Source: Pterois miles
Taxonomy: Eukaryota > Chordata > Actinopteri > Perciformes > Scorpaenidae
Length of the DNA: 64,000 nt
Direction: 5' to 3'
Assembly (NCBI GenBank): GCA_947000775.1
Contig: CAMQGK010000604.1
Location: 11,338,501-11,402,500 of the forward strand
Of this stretch, positions 46,201 to 60,133 are shown in pieces. The number at the start of each line of letters is the position of its first letter. Position 1 is the first letter of the stretch. The position numbers were made by a program, and so were the translations under genes. The notes beneath the pieces were generated by a model, which did no database searches, was not told the origin of the DNA, and worked only from the letters and a program-made list of their open reading frames with translations.

Positions 46201-49200
46201 TGGTTGTCGTAGTTAAAGGAGTTGGAGATGGAACTGTAGTGGAAGGAGTTGGACACCCACAGCATTTAAATTGAATCTCGTAATCAAAACATTGTTGCCG
46301 AAGCCCTTGTTGTTTGTTGTAGCATACAAGACCGACATCTTTATTGCAAGTCACAGTTTGTCCCACCAGTGACATGGAAAGATCTGGGTAAAGAACAGCT
46401 CTACACTGGACTTCTTCAGGAGCTGAGCATACATGGTAGCCAGCCGAGATAATCTTCTGAATAGATTCATCCTCTCCACCATCAGGGCCTGGTGTGGGCT
46501 TGCCAAGATTGATCCATTCTGACCAGCCACATGTCATATCATGTCCCCCAGGGCAAGGTGTGGTTGTAGGTGGAATAGTGGTAGTTGTTGTTTCGGTTGT
46601 GGTAAAGGGTGTTGTGACTGTAGTAGTAGTTGTGGGTGGCAGAGTTGTAGTTGTTGTTTGAGTTGTGGTAGTAGGTATAGTGGTTGTCGTAGTTAAAGGT
46701 GTTGGAGATGGAACTGTAGTGGAAGGAGTTGGACACCCACAGCATTTAAATTGAATCTCGTAATCAAAACATTGTTGCCGAAGCCCTTGTTGTTTGTTGT
46801 AGCATACAAGACCGACATCTTTATTGCAAGTCACAGTTTGTCCCACCAGTGACATGGAAAGATCTGGGTAAAGAACAGCTCTACACTGGACTTCTTCAGG
46901 AGCTGAGCATACATGGTAGCCAGCAGCGATTATCTTCTGAATGGATTCATCCTCTCCACCATCAGGGCCTGGTGTGGGCTTGCCAAGATTGATCCATTCT
47001 GACCAACCACATGTCATATCATGTCCCCCAGGGCAAGGTGTGGTTGTAGGTGGAATAGTGGTAGTTGTTGTTTCGGTTGTGGTAAAAGGTGTTGTGACTG
47101 TAGTAGTAGTTGTGGGTGGCAGAGTTGTAGTTGTTGTTTGAGTTGTGGTAGTAGGTATAGTGGTTGTCGTAGTTAAAGGAGTTGGAGATGGAACTGTAGT
47201 GGAAGGAGTTGGACACCCACAGCATTTAAATTGAATCTCGTAATCAAAACATTGTTGCCGAAGCCCTTGTTGTTTGTTGTAGCATACAAGACCGACATCT
47301 TTATTGCAAGTCACAGTTTGTCCCACCAGTGACATGGAAAGATCTGGGTAAAGAACAGCTCTACACTGGACTTCTTCAGGAGCTGAGCATACATGGTAGC
47401 CAGCAGCGATTATCTTCTGAATGGATTCATCCTCTCCACCATCAGGGCCTGGTGTGGGCTTGCCAAGATTGATCCATTCTGACCAACCACATGTCATATC
47501 ATGTCCCCCAGGGCAAGGTGTGGTTGTAGGTGGAATAGTGGTAGTTGTTGTTTCGGTTGTGGTAAAGGGTGTTGTGACTGTAGTGGTAGTTGTGGGTGGC
47601 AGAGTTGTAGTTGTTGTTGGAGTTGTGGTAGTAGGTATAGTGGTTGTCGTAGTTAAAGGAGTTGGAGATGGAACTGTAGTGGAAGGAGTTGGACACCCAC
47701 AGCATTTAAATTGAATCTCGTAATCAAAACATTGTTGCCGAAGCCCTTGTTGTTTGTTGTAGCATACAAGACCGACATCTTTATTGCAAGTCACAGTTTG
47801 TCCCACCAGTGACATGGAAAGATCTGGGTAAAGAACAGCTCTACACTGGACTTCTTCAGGAGCTGAGCATACATGGTAGCCAGCCGAGATAATCTTCTGA
47901 ATAGATTCATCCTCTCCACCATCAGGGCCTGGTGTGGGCTTGCCAAGATTGATCCATTCTGACCAGCCACATGTCATATCATGTCCCCCAGGGCAAGGTG
48001 TGGTTGTAGGTGGAATAGTGGTAGTTGTTGTTTCGGTTGTGGTAAAGGGTGTTGTGACTGTAGTAGTAGTTGTGGGTGGCAGAGTTGTAGTTGTTGTTTG
48101 AGTTGTGGTAGTAGGTATAGTGGTTGTCGTAGTTAAAGGAGTTGGAGATGGAACTGTAGTGGAAGGAGTTGGACACCCACAGCATTTAAATTGAATCTCG
48201 TAATCAAAACATTGTTGCCGAAGCCCTTGTTGTTTGTTGTAGCATACAAGACCGACATCTTTATTGCAAGTCACAGTTTGTCCCACCAGTGACATGGAAA
48301 GATCTGGGTAAAGAACAGCTCTACACTGGACTTCTTCAGGAGCTGAGCATACATGGTAGCCAGCAGCGATTATCTTCTGAATGGATTCATCCTCTCCACC
48401 ATCAGGGCCTGGTGTGGGCTTGCCAAGATTGATCCATTCTGACCAACCACATGTCATATCATGTCCCCCAGGGCAAGGTGTGGTTGTAGGTGGAATAGTG
48501 GTAGTTGTTGTTTCGGTTGTGGTAAAAGGTGTTGTGACTGTAGTAGTAGTTGTGGGTGGCAGAGTTGTAGTTGTTGTTTGAGTTGTGGTAGTAGGTATAG
48601 TGGTTGTCGTAGTTAAAGGAGTTGGAGATGGAACTGTAGTGGAAGGAGTTGGACACCCACAGCATTTAAATTGAATCTCGTAATCAAAACATTGTTGCCG
48701 AAGCCCTTGTTGTTTGTTGTAGCATACAAGACCGACATCTTTATTGCAAGTCACAGTTTGTCCCACCAGTGACATGGAAAGATCTGGGTAAAGAACAGCT
48801 CTACACTGGACTTCTTCAGGAGCTGAGCATACATGGTAGCCAGCAGCGATTATCTTCTGAATGGATTCATCCTCTCCACCATCAGGGCCTGGTGTGGGCT
48901 TGCCAAGATTGATCCATTCTGACCAACCACATGTCATATCATGTCCCCCAGGGCAAGGTGTGGTTGTAGGTGGAATAGTGGTAGTTGTTGTTTCGGTTGT
49001 GGTAAAGGGTGTTGTGACTGTAGTGGTAGTTGTGGGTGGCAGAGTTGTAGTTGTTGTTGGAGTTGTGGTAGTAGGTATAGTGGTTGTCGTAGTTAAAGGA
49101 GTTGGAGATGGAACTGTAGTGGAAGGAGTTGGACACCCACAGCATTTAAATTGAATCTCGTAATCAAAACATTGTTGCCGAAGCCCTTGTTGTTTGTTGT

Positions 49201-52200
49201 AGCATACAAGACCGACATCTTTATTGCAAGTCACAGTTTGTCCCACCAGTGACATGGAAAGATCTGGGTAAAGAACAGCTCTACACTGGACTTCTTCAGG
49301 AGCTGAGCATACATGGTAGCCAGCCGAGATAATCTTCTGAATAGATTCATCCTCTCCACCATCAGGGCCTGGTGTGGGCTTGCCAAGATTGATCCATTCT
49401 GACCAGCCACATGTCATATCATGTCCCCCAGGGCAAGGTGTGGTTGTAGGTGGAATAGTGGTAGTTGTTGTTTCGGTTGTGGTAAAGGGTGTTGTGACTG
49501 TAGTAGTAGTTGTGGGTGGCAGAGTTGTAGTTGTTGTTTGAGTTGTGGTAGTAGGTATAGTGGTTGTCATAGTTAAAGGAGTTGGAGATGGAACTGTAGT
49601 GGAAGGAGTTGGACACCCACAGCATTTAAATTGAATCTCGTAATCAAAACATTGTTGCCGAAGCCCTTGTTGTTTGTTGTAGCATACAAGACCGACATCT
49701 TTATTGCAAGTCACAGTTTGTCCCACCAGTGACATGGAAAGATCTGGGTAAAGAACAGCTCTACACTGGACTTCTTCAGGAGCTGAGCATACATGGTAGC
49801 CAGCAGCGATTATCTTTTGAATGGATTCATCCTCTCCACCATCAGGGCCTGGTGTGGGCTTGCCAAGATTGATCCATTCTGACCAGCCACATGTCATATC
49901 ATGTCCCCCAGGGCAAGGTGTGGTTGTAGGTGGAATAGTGGTAGTTGTTGTTTCGGTTGTGGTAAAGGGTGTTGTGACTGTAGTAGTAGTTGTGGGTGGC
50001 AGAGTTGTAGTTGTTGTTTGAGTTGTCGTAGTAGGTATAGTAGTTGTCGTAGTTAAAGGTGTTGGAGATGGAACTGTAGTGGAAGGAGTTGGACACCCAC
50101 AGCATTTAAATTGAATCTCGTAATCAAAACATTGTTGCCGAAGCCCTTGTTGTTTGTTGTAGCATACAAGACCGACATCTTTATTGCAAGTCACAGTTTG
50201 TCCCACCAGTGACATGGAAAGATCTGGGTAAAGAACAGCTCTACACTGGACTTCTTCAGGAGCTGAGCATACATGGTAGCCGGCAGCGATTATCTTCTGA
50301 ATGGATTCATCCTCTCCACCATCAGGTCCTGGTGTTGGCTTGCCAAGATTGATCCATTCTGACCAACCACATGTCATATCATGTCCCCCAGGGCAAGGTG
50401 TGGTTGTAGGTGGAATAGTGGTAGTTGTTGTTTCGGTTGTGGTAAAAGGTGTTGTGACTGTAGTAGTAGTTGTGGGTGGCAGAGTTGTAGTTGTTGTTTG
50501 AGTTGTGGTAGTAGGTATAGTGGTTGTCATAGTTAAAGGTGTTGTAGATGGAACTGTAGTGGAAGGAGTTGTAGCAGTTTTAGTAGATGGTGGTTTAGTT
50601 GGTATGGTTGTGAAAGGAGTCATAGGTTTTGTGGTTGTGTTGCACTCCACTGTCTTGCAACACTTTGCCTTTATTTCATAATTTAAACATATGGGAGGAT
50701 ACTGTAAACTGTTCTTACAAAGGAGTCCTTGGTTATTACATATAACCTTTTGTCCCAGTTCTTTCAGGGGAACCCCCGGATAGTGCACAGCCTGACATTC
50801 CACTGCCACTGGATTCTCACAGGTTTTATATCCTTTCTGGATGATGTGCTTGATGGTTTCATTGTCCCCACCTCCAGGACCATATTCAGGGTAGTCTGAA
50901 TTCATCCATTGTGACCAGTAGCATACTGTCTTCTGACAAGGTGTTTCAGTAAAATGTTCTGTTGTTGTATGTATTATTGGGGGTTTTGTGGTTGAAGCTG
51001 GAGGAGTTGTAGAAGGAGTAGGGGTTGTTGGGCATGCACTATCGTCACAACACAGAACTCTGACTTGATAGTTAAAGCACAAGGCCAGCGGTCCTGATTG
51101 ATCTTCATTTCGGCATGTTAGCCCCTCAGTCAGATCGCACTGGACCACTTGTTTCACATTGTCAATGGTGACATTAGGGAATTTCTCAGCTCTGCATTGG
51201 ATCTGGCTTGGCTTGGCACATATCTTGTGCCCAGCCTCTCTAATCTTTTCATAAGTTTCACTGTCTCCTCCTGGAGTTCCCAGGGTGGGGAAGCTAGTAT
51301 CAAACCATGGCGACCATTCACATGGATTACATGTGACTGTGACAGTGTGTGGCTCTGTGGACGTACAAAATATAGGTATTGGTTATGCGGAAAATAATTA
51401 TAAAGATACATATATTTTCAGTTGCCAAAATGAATACCTTGCACATACCTTGTGTGGTTAATGTAAAAACAAAGGTGGTTGGAGGCTGGTTGGCTGTAGT
51501 AGTGTTTGCAATGGGCATATGTGTTGTCGGTGTGGGTAATGGGCATGGATATGACCTCTTGTCAATGGTACCATTCTTTCCACACACTGCTGTGATGCAG
51601 TTACCATGTCCATCTGTTGTGTTATAGATGGTATTCCCAAGAGGATATTTGTTTCCATGATATGTGCAAGTACATGCTGTAAAGAGAAGAGATTTATTGT
51701 TAACATATTAACCATTAAAATAAGTATATATTTTCAGAACCCACAATCTCACATCTTCACATACCTTGGACATCATAATTGCATTGGATGGTCATTGAAC
51801 TGCATGTACTTCAAGAAAGAAAACATAACATCTATTGTCAGTCTTGATTTGTTTTTTGATTTCATTTGAACTTGTCACAAGGTTACATAACCTTGATTGG
51901 GTAATAATGTAATACATGCTAGACCTACCATGTATGACAGTTTTCAGATGTTGGCACTTTGTCGCTATTTTTATAGTGTCTCCCTTCTTTATCGTAGCAG
52001 CCACATTGTTCTTTTAAAACACATGTCATTGTATCCTCATCAAAGTATGGCTGAGCAGGAGGACATTTTGGATAGCAACCTAATTGAAAAAAAAAATGTT
52101 CATACAGTGCACAAAATATGTTGTTTAACACTTGTTGGCATTATTGCCAAATCATGGGTGCCACCAGTTGAAAGTAACTTTTGTGTGTTCACCTGGTATT

Positions 52201-55200
52201 GTAGTTGAATGAGCAATATTATTAAGCAACATTATAAACACAACTATACAAAAAACACCAAAGCTTCAATCTTGAATTTAATTTGATTGGAGGTTAGGTC
52301 AAATTATAAAAACCTTATCTTGTGGCATACCTTCGAGTGGAGGTACCTGTGCAGAGCAGCTGCCTGAGGGGCTCCTGCAGGTTTTCATACAAGGGGATCC
52401 ACATGGCATGTAGTGCCATTCACATTCACCAGGGGGATTGTAGTAATCACAGAAGAGAGCTGTAAAATATAATAATACTTAGTATAGCACATTCCAGACT
52501 GCACTATTCAGAAAGCATACTGATGAATTTAGGTGTGCGTTTGTTGAGTAGCCTTACAGTATTTTTACCTTTATAATAGGCTGAGTTGGCCTGAAACCAG
52601 AGCATTGCAATACTCTAATCCTGAACTATTACAGTGATTTCAGGCTGATAATCCCTTGAAAGATACTGTTTTCAGACTGTCAGTGCCCCAAGTGAGCGCT
52701 AATAACTGGTTGCACTAACTCTGTCTGCATTTTTCTCCTTGCGATGAATATGCTTGTAGCAGCAGTTGAGTGCAAAGACCCTATTACCAAGAGTAGTGCA
52801 TGGCAGCTTCTATCAGGGCTTTCATAGATGGCTGCACAATGACCAAAACATCAGTCCTGAGCAGTAGAGTGCAGAGTGTGGAAAAGTCAAATGGGTCTGG
52901 CAAATTCAGACTGTATGGCATTCTCTGTAGAATTCTGGTTAATAAGAGGTACCATCAACAACTGTGAAGTTGATGGAGAGGAACCTCAGCACATATGCAG
53001 GTGGCTAAATCTCTCTTGCTGTCACTGTCACCAGATCCTAGGTCATGCTTTATTTCTTTCTGTTTCTTCATTTCATTCATTGTTTCACTTCCTGTTTTAT
53101 TTTGTCATCACTAACATCCCTCTCGTTTCAGATCACTGCACTTCCTGCCCTTGTTTGTCTCCACGCCTCCTGACCTACATTTTATCACCTCACCTGTGTC
53201 TGAATATCTGCCCCGTCCCTGATTGTGTCCACCTATGTCTCGTTGATCACTCCCCCTCTTGTATATAATGTGTGTCCTCCCTTCGTCATGTTGCCAGTTT
53301 GTTGCCAGTGTGTTGTGCTGAAGTGAGTTGTGCATTTGAGTCCAGTCCCTTTCTGACCCGAGTGGTAACAGTACAAACTTACTTAGACCCAGTGCGCGAC
53401 GCCATCCGTGCCTAGAAGAAAAAGTTATGCCATCAAGAAGAACACCAGGGAAAGAGACGAGCCTCCAATCAAGCAATCGAGTTTCGCACCTTGGCTGCAG
53501 ACAACAGCTAGAACAATGCCTCTCTCATCGACACCTTCCTTCACAAGCTCTCAGACCCAGTCAGAGATCAAGTTACCCCTCTGGACGTCCCATCCGACCT
53601 GGACTCCATCATTGCCCTCGGCATACACATCGACAACCGGCTGAGAAAGAGAGAGAGGCAGGTCGGCAGTTCCTCCTCCTGTCCAGGTGGGGCAACATTG
53701 CCGCTCACTCCTAGTCTGCCGGTCTCCTCCTCCAACTGCTCCCGAGGGTCCTTCATCTCCCCCTGGCACCCCGGAAGAGCCAGTGCAGTTGGGTCGGACA
53801 CGGCCGACTCCTGAGGAAGGACAGCGCCACCTTCGGGAGGGACGTTGCATTTATTGCTCACAACTGAGACATTTCCTTTTTACATGTCCAGAGAAGGCAG
53901 GGCTCACCAGTAAAAGAGAGGAGACTGGTGAGCCGAACCCCTGCACTGAAGTTTCCCTCCCAACCCCTGACAATGGCCCCGCTGAAACCCAGACACAGAC
54001 CCTTGATCACCCCGTGTTAACAGACTCTGGCACTGATGAGAACTTTATTGAAGTTGGCTGAGACTCTGGGCCTCCAAAAGATTCTGTTGCCTGAACCTCT
54101 GGAGGCCAGTGCCCTGGATGGTCATCTTCTGTGTCGAGTTATTCATCGGACTCAACCCATCCAGCTCATCTCAAACAGTAACCACACAGAGACTATACAG
54201 TTCGCCATCTTCACTTCCCCTTTTCACCAGTTAATTCTGGGGTTACGATGGTTGATTAAGCACAACTCACATATTGACTGGTCCACGGGGAGGGTGCTAA
54301 ATTGGGGAGGGGATTGTCCCGTAACATGCTGTACCTTTGTTTTCCTTTTGGAGCATCCCATCCTTCCGGTGGTTTCCCCTGGAGGGGAGGCCAGAACCAC
54401 TTCCGCCTCCCCAGAACCAACGTCATCGGCTTCCGATCCAGTCTAACCGGACCTGTCCAGTGTGCCCTCCTGTTACCATGATCTTAAGGAGGTCTTCAAC
54501 AAGGCTCCCGCCACTTGTCTACCCCCTCATCAAGACTATGATTGTGGAATCGACCTGCTTCCGGGTTCTGCGCCTCCTAAGGGTCGTCTCTACTTCCTCC
54601 CCGCTCCAGAAAGGGAAGCCATGAAAGAGTACATTGAATCATCCCTGGCAGCCGGCATCATTCGACCCTCTTCATTTCCAGCCGAGGCTGGTTTCTTTTT
54701 TCGTGGAAAAGAAGGACAAGACACTACGCCTCTGCATCAACTACCATAGGCTGAATGACATCATTAAAAACAGGTACCCGCTCCCTCTTATCTGCTCTGC
54801 TTTTGAACAGTTAAAAGCTTGATCTCAGGAATGCCTATCATCTAGTGCAGATAAGGGAGGGGGATGAATGGAAGACTGTGTTTAACACCCCTAGTGGTCA
54901 CTACAAGTATCTGGTAATGCCCTTTGGACTTACCAATGCCCCTGCAGTTTTCCAAGGCCTTGTTAATGATGTGCTCAGGGACATGTTAAATCAGTTTGTT
55001 TGTATATCTTGATGACATACTGATTTTTCCTCCGATGAGCAGACACACATTAAGCAGTTCTGCAACACCTTCTCAATCATGAACTCTTTGTAAAAGCAGA
55101 AAAGTGCGAGTTTCATGTTTCCACAGTGTCGCTCATAGGCTTTGTGGTGACTCCAGACAACCTCCAAATGGACCCAGCTAAGGTTAGTGCTGTCACCGAC

Positions 55201-58200
55201 TGGCCTACTCTAACCAGTCGTAAGCTAGTCCAACGCTTACCAGGCTTCACCAATTTCTATAGGAGGTTAATCAGGAACTTTAGTACTATGGAAGCTCCTC
55301 TACATGCTCTAACCCCCCCCCCCATGTTAAGTTTGTTTGGTCTCCCCAGGCAGACCAGACATTCCACTGGCTTAAGGCCAGCTTTTCCTCTGCCCTGATT
55401 CTCACTCTTCCAGACCTCCAGCAGCAGTTCATGATGGAAGTGGATACTTCGGACACCGATATTGGAGCTGTGCTTTCCCAACATTTGTCTGACAACAACA
55501 AGCTCCACCTCTGTGCCTTCCTGTCTCGCAAGCTGAGTCCTGCTGAGAGGAATTAAGATGTTGGGGACAGAGGGCTGTTAGCTGTAAAGGTCACATTGGA
55601 GGAATAGAGGCATTGGCTGGAGGAAGCGGAGCAGCCATTCCTGGTTTGGATGGACCATAAAAACCTTGAGTACATCAGAGCTGCCAAGACACTTAATGCT
55701 CGTCAGGCCAGGTGGGCCCTTTTCTTCAGTCGCTTTAATTTCACATTATGCTATCGTCCAGGTTCCAAAAACATCAAACCTGACGCCTTGTCCCACCTTT
55801 TTGACTCTGACCCATCTCCTAAGAACCCCTCCCACATCCTGCTGCCCTCCTGTGAGGTTGGGGCCATAACTTGGGAGGTTGACAGAAAGATTAAAGAGGC
55901 CCTTAAAGATGTCTCGGTCCCTGTCTCCGGGGGGTGCCCAACTAACCGGTTGTTTGTCTCCTGCCACCCCGGAACCAGAAGAACAATGTTCATCATAAAA
56001 CAACGATTCTGGTGGCCGGCCATGGTGAAGGAGGTGGGGGAGTATGTGGCGGCGTGTCCAGTCTGTGCCCAGAATAAATCCTCGTATCGCCCTCCGTCTG
56101 GTCTTCTTCAGCCTCTTCCTGTGCCTCATTGGCCCTGGTTTGACATATCCATAGACTTTGTTACTGGCCTGCAAGTCTCTGAAGGTAATACCACTATCCT
56201 CACTATTGTGGACAAATTTTCCAAAATGATCCATTTTGTTCCCCTGCCAAAGTTACCCTCCACCAAGAAAATGGGGGAGGTCATGTTGCACCATGTGTTT
56301 TGTCTCCATGGTTTCCCCAGGGATGTGGTGTTGGACTGGGGGCCGTAGTTCGTTTCCTGGGTTTGGAAAGAGTTTTCACCTCCCTAAGGAGGTGTTCCAG
56401 GCACGACAAGCTGGGAGGAGGCCCCGGGGAAGACCCAGGACTAGATGGAGAGATTATATCTCCACACTGGCCTGAGAATTCCTCGGGATCCCCCAGTCAG
56501 AGCTGGTTAATGTGGCCCAGGAAAGGGAAGTGTGGGGTCCTCTGCTGGAGCTTTTTGCCCCCGCGAACCGACCCTGGATAAATGGTTGACGATGAGATGA
56601 CGATGAGGTGGTTGTCAATCTCAAGAGGGGGCAGGTCTTACAGAATATGAGCCTGACAGAGGGCAGGCGCCAGGCGGAAAAGAGTAGAGATATGGATACT
56701 TGAAAGTGGCATCCTGCAAATGAATTCACTTTTTGTGAGACCATGATGGACAGCAATGAATGCTGACCCTAATTCCTTGCTAAGTATTTTGGTTTAGTTT
56801 TATGTCTTTTTGGTGTCTGTTTGCACCTTACTCAAATCCAAATCAAAACACTGATATTTTCCTACTGTGCTGTTGAATGGGTCTGGCCCATCCTACATCC
56901 AGGACATGGTCAAACTATTCCTCAGCCTGTCCACTACACTCTTCTACTGCCAATCGGCTTGCTACTCCTTCAGTGGGACAGCAGCAGAAACTCGACACAT
57001 CTTCCATCATAAAATGAAGAGTCATCTGTTCAGACTGTACCTTGTCCCATAACCTCCCCTCCCCATCTCCTAGTGTCTCTAAATTTAGCACCTGAAGTAG
57101 ATCGGTACATTTACTGAAGTATATTTCAAGATCGGTGGGGGAGTGAGGCAGACCCAGCATTGCCCCTGGCAACCAGCCTGAGCAAGCTGGCTGACTAACA
57201 GTGGTTGCTTAGAAATGGAATCCACTCACGCAAACGACCAGCCTCCACCACAACTCAGACTTCAACACAAACTCCAGGGAAACACAAAAAAATGCAAAGT
57301 TATATCTAGCAATGCCTGTATTGCAAAACAGGAATGTGACCAATGTCGGGGGGAAAACTAGTGTCGGAGGAGCTTGTGTGCACTAGCGACAGTGAAACAA
57401 TAGAGCAGCAGAGCAGAGGAGAGTTAGTTTAGCTCTGAGAACATCAAGGTTTCCCATGTCTTGTTTCCCTACTGCTGTGGAGTGACGGTATAGACTCAGA
57501 CTAAAACTACGGGGTCTCCCCTGTGCCTTCTGACCATGGGTAGGAGGCTGAAGCAGGAAAATGATCACTAGGATCAACATCAGCCAGACCTTTGTTTCAT
57601 GGAGAGACCTTCACTTGGTAAGTTAACATTATCGCCAAGCACATGAAATATACAGCATAATGCTATTGTGTTTTTAGCTGTCACATTCAGTTTCGAGTGT
57701 ATCACCTCACAGTTTTGACCGATGCTTGTTTGTGTCTATGTAGTGCAAGGACAAGCAAAGTGTGAACAACAGGACACTGACTGATGTTGACTTGATGGTC
57801 ACAGGTGTCATTGTTAACAAGCAATTTACGATTCTTACATTGAGTCCTTTTAAGTTGTTAAATTGTATTACTTTATTCTGGCTCTCTTTGCTAAATAACA
57901 TGACTTACTATGCCACTGATCATTTTAGTTGTAAGTTGTTTAAATTGTTTAGTTGTCACCTCAGTGAGTACATAACTTGTAAAACAGTTTAGTCTATAGA
58001 GAAGTAATGGCAATGGAACCCAAAAAATGCAAATTCATCAGTTTCAGAAAATAACTTTTTTTACTCCTAAGTTGTTTCTTGTAGTTCTCAGATCTTTGAT
58101 AAATATGGGACACAGATCTCAAAATGAATCAATAGCATTTAAGGTTGAAACTTGAAAAGGTTGAGGGCAGAAATGTCAGCTATCACTGATGACAAATGAT

Positions 58201-58805
58201 TATAATATAATATAATAATATTATAATAATCTTATCTTATCTCAATTATTGATTCTTACAGAGTTGATAGACTTGTCTCTCCCTTTGTCTTAAAAATAAG
58301 GTCAGGTCAGGTGTACTGTATGAACCATATGCTTATTGTAGCTTTTCAACAGGTGATGTTTCATTTTGGTTACTCACGGCAGATCTTTGGGGTTCTCCAT
58401 CGTATACAGATGCTAGCTTGATTACAGGATTCAGCATAAGCAGCCACAGCAGTGCAGAAACACTCACAGTCTCCACCGGTGTCACAAGCACATGAGTCAA
58501 ACACACATGCTTCATAGTATGGAGCAGGATCCACCTAGAGACAAGTGTATGATGATACACTAATGAGTTCAACTGGGATGAAAGAGCAGCTACACAGCAC
58601 AAATTGACGGAAAGGCACCGTTGCACTTCTAGTTCATTACATCTATGTTTTTTTTTTTGTTTTTTTTTTTACTTCATTTATCTGACAGCTACAGTGCTAC
58701 AGTTACTAATTACAGTATATAGCAAATCAGTATTTTAGTACATAATGTATAAAATGTATAGAATATGATACATTGTTAGAGATTAATGGGTAACATTCAA
58801 CCTCA

Positions 58806-58882
<77 letters not shown>

Positions 58883-59828
58883 GTAAGTAAGTATATATAA
58901 GTATAATAACAATCCGAGTCTGTAAGGGGGCAATGTATAAATTGTGGTGAATTTCTCCACTGTGGGTCTACTAAAGGAATATTTTATCTTATCTTATAAC
59001 AGAGTTCAAATACATTTTTCCCATGTGACCCTAATCCTCTTCTGTAGTAATGAGTCCATTAACTTTGATACTTTATATACTTTTGTATGACAATCTGACA
59101 ATGGGTTATTTGATGTCTTAATCTGTCTTAAAAATCTGTTTGTTATTAACCTGTTGGCCTGAAGGCACACAAGGAAAGCTCATGAAAAGTCTAACGTGGT
59201 CTCTACGTCAACATCAACCTACAATGGAGTGGCAGGCAGAGAAGACATCGCTCTGTATTATGCTGCACTGTTTCTGGGCCCACGCCTGTCTGTATGGGTT
59301 GGCTGAGCAGGGACTGGCAATACTCTGAACATCAGGGCAGCTTGGTGAATCCTTCCAGCTGTTCCCAAACACCAGTGGGTTGACCACCACAGCGTGGCAC
59401 CTCGTGGTGAAGTCATTATTTGCGTTGCCATCATAGTTGCCACACAGCCCACACACACGACCCTGGAAAAAGTATAGTTCTTTATATCATTTTGGTCAAC
59501 TTAAATATGAAAACAAAGTTTGTCTTTTGTTATCTGAACAAACCAATTTTAGTCTCACGAAAACCAAAACCTTCCATCACATATTGCAGGATTACCTTGT
59601 ATTTTGTACTGAGCTTGATGAACAAGCTGGTCTTCCTGTCCCATATGAAAATGAGTCCATTGTTAGCTTCAATTACCAGGTAGATACCCATCGTGCTATA
59701 ACGGAATGGAACTGTTTTTTCATTTCCACTTGAAAGCAGTTGGTAGCTTCCCTCTGTTAGAATCAGTTCTGCGCTCTAAAAGAGGACAGAAATTGATTGT
59801 CAGAAATGTAGTGTATACTTGTATCTAG

Positions 59829-59888
<60 letters not shown>

Positions 59889-59897
59889 TATATATAG

Positions 59898-59961
<64 letters not shown>

Positions 59962-60133
59962 ATGCTGTAGGTTTTATATTGACTGTTCACCCCCAGGAAT
60001 ATCTTTATGTTCTTGGAGCAAGTGGTTCCTGTGGTTCCGCATGGAACATTCTCAGTGAGCACTCTGAATGTTCCATTGCTCTGAGCACTGCCACAGTAGT
60101 CCTGAGGAAGATGCACACACACATCACACACAC

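Larger units (their letters stand above)
52460..58377. other. Gene B intron with nested retroelements
   Basis: 5.9 kb. It holds the gypsy relic, LINE end and an unclassified repeat (53040-57075). The stretches 52460-53040 and 57080-58377 show nothing beyond simple AT-rich sequence and short ATAAT/TTATC runs near 58205-58240. Confidence 0.65.

Noticed and set aside
43581..50501. Plus-strand open frames of 66-97 codons recurring every 480 bp (starting MDSSSPPSG), and minus-strand 68-codon frames (starting MLWVSN)
   Set aside because: They are shadow frames of the homogenised CysD/PTS array; they repeat only because the true coding units repeat.
42830..50574. Regular repeat array resembling a CRISPR at first glance
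   Set aside because: The units are 480 bp, fully coding in one frame, without short repeat/spacer alternation, in an animal genome.
53551..53861. Antisense 97-99 codon frames over the gypsy gag region
   Set aside because: They overlap the gag zinc-knuckle frame, which has the family motif; the antisense frames have none.
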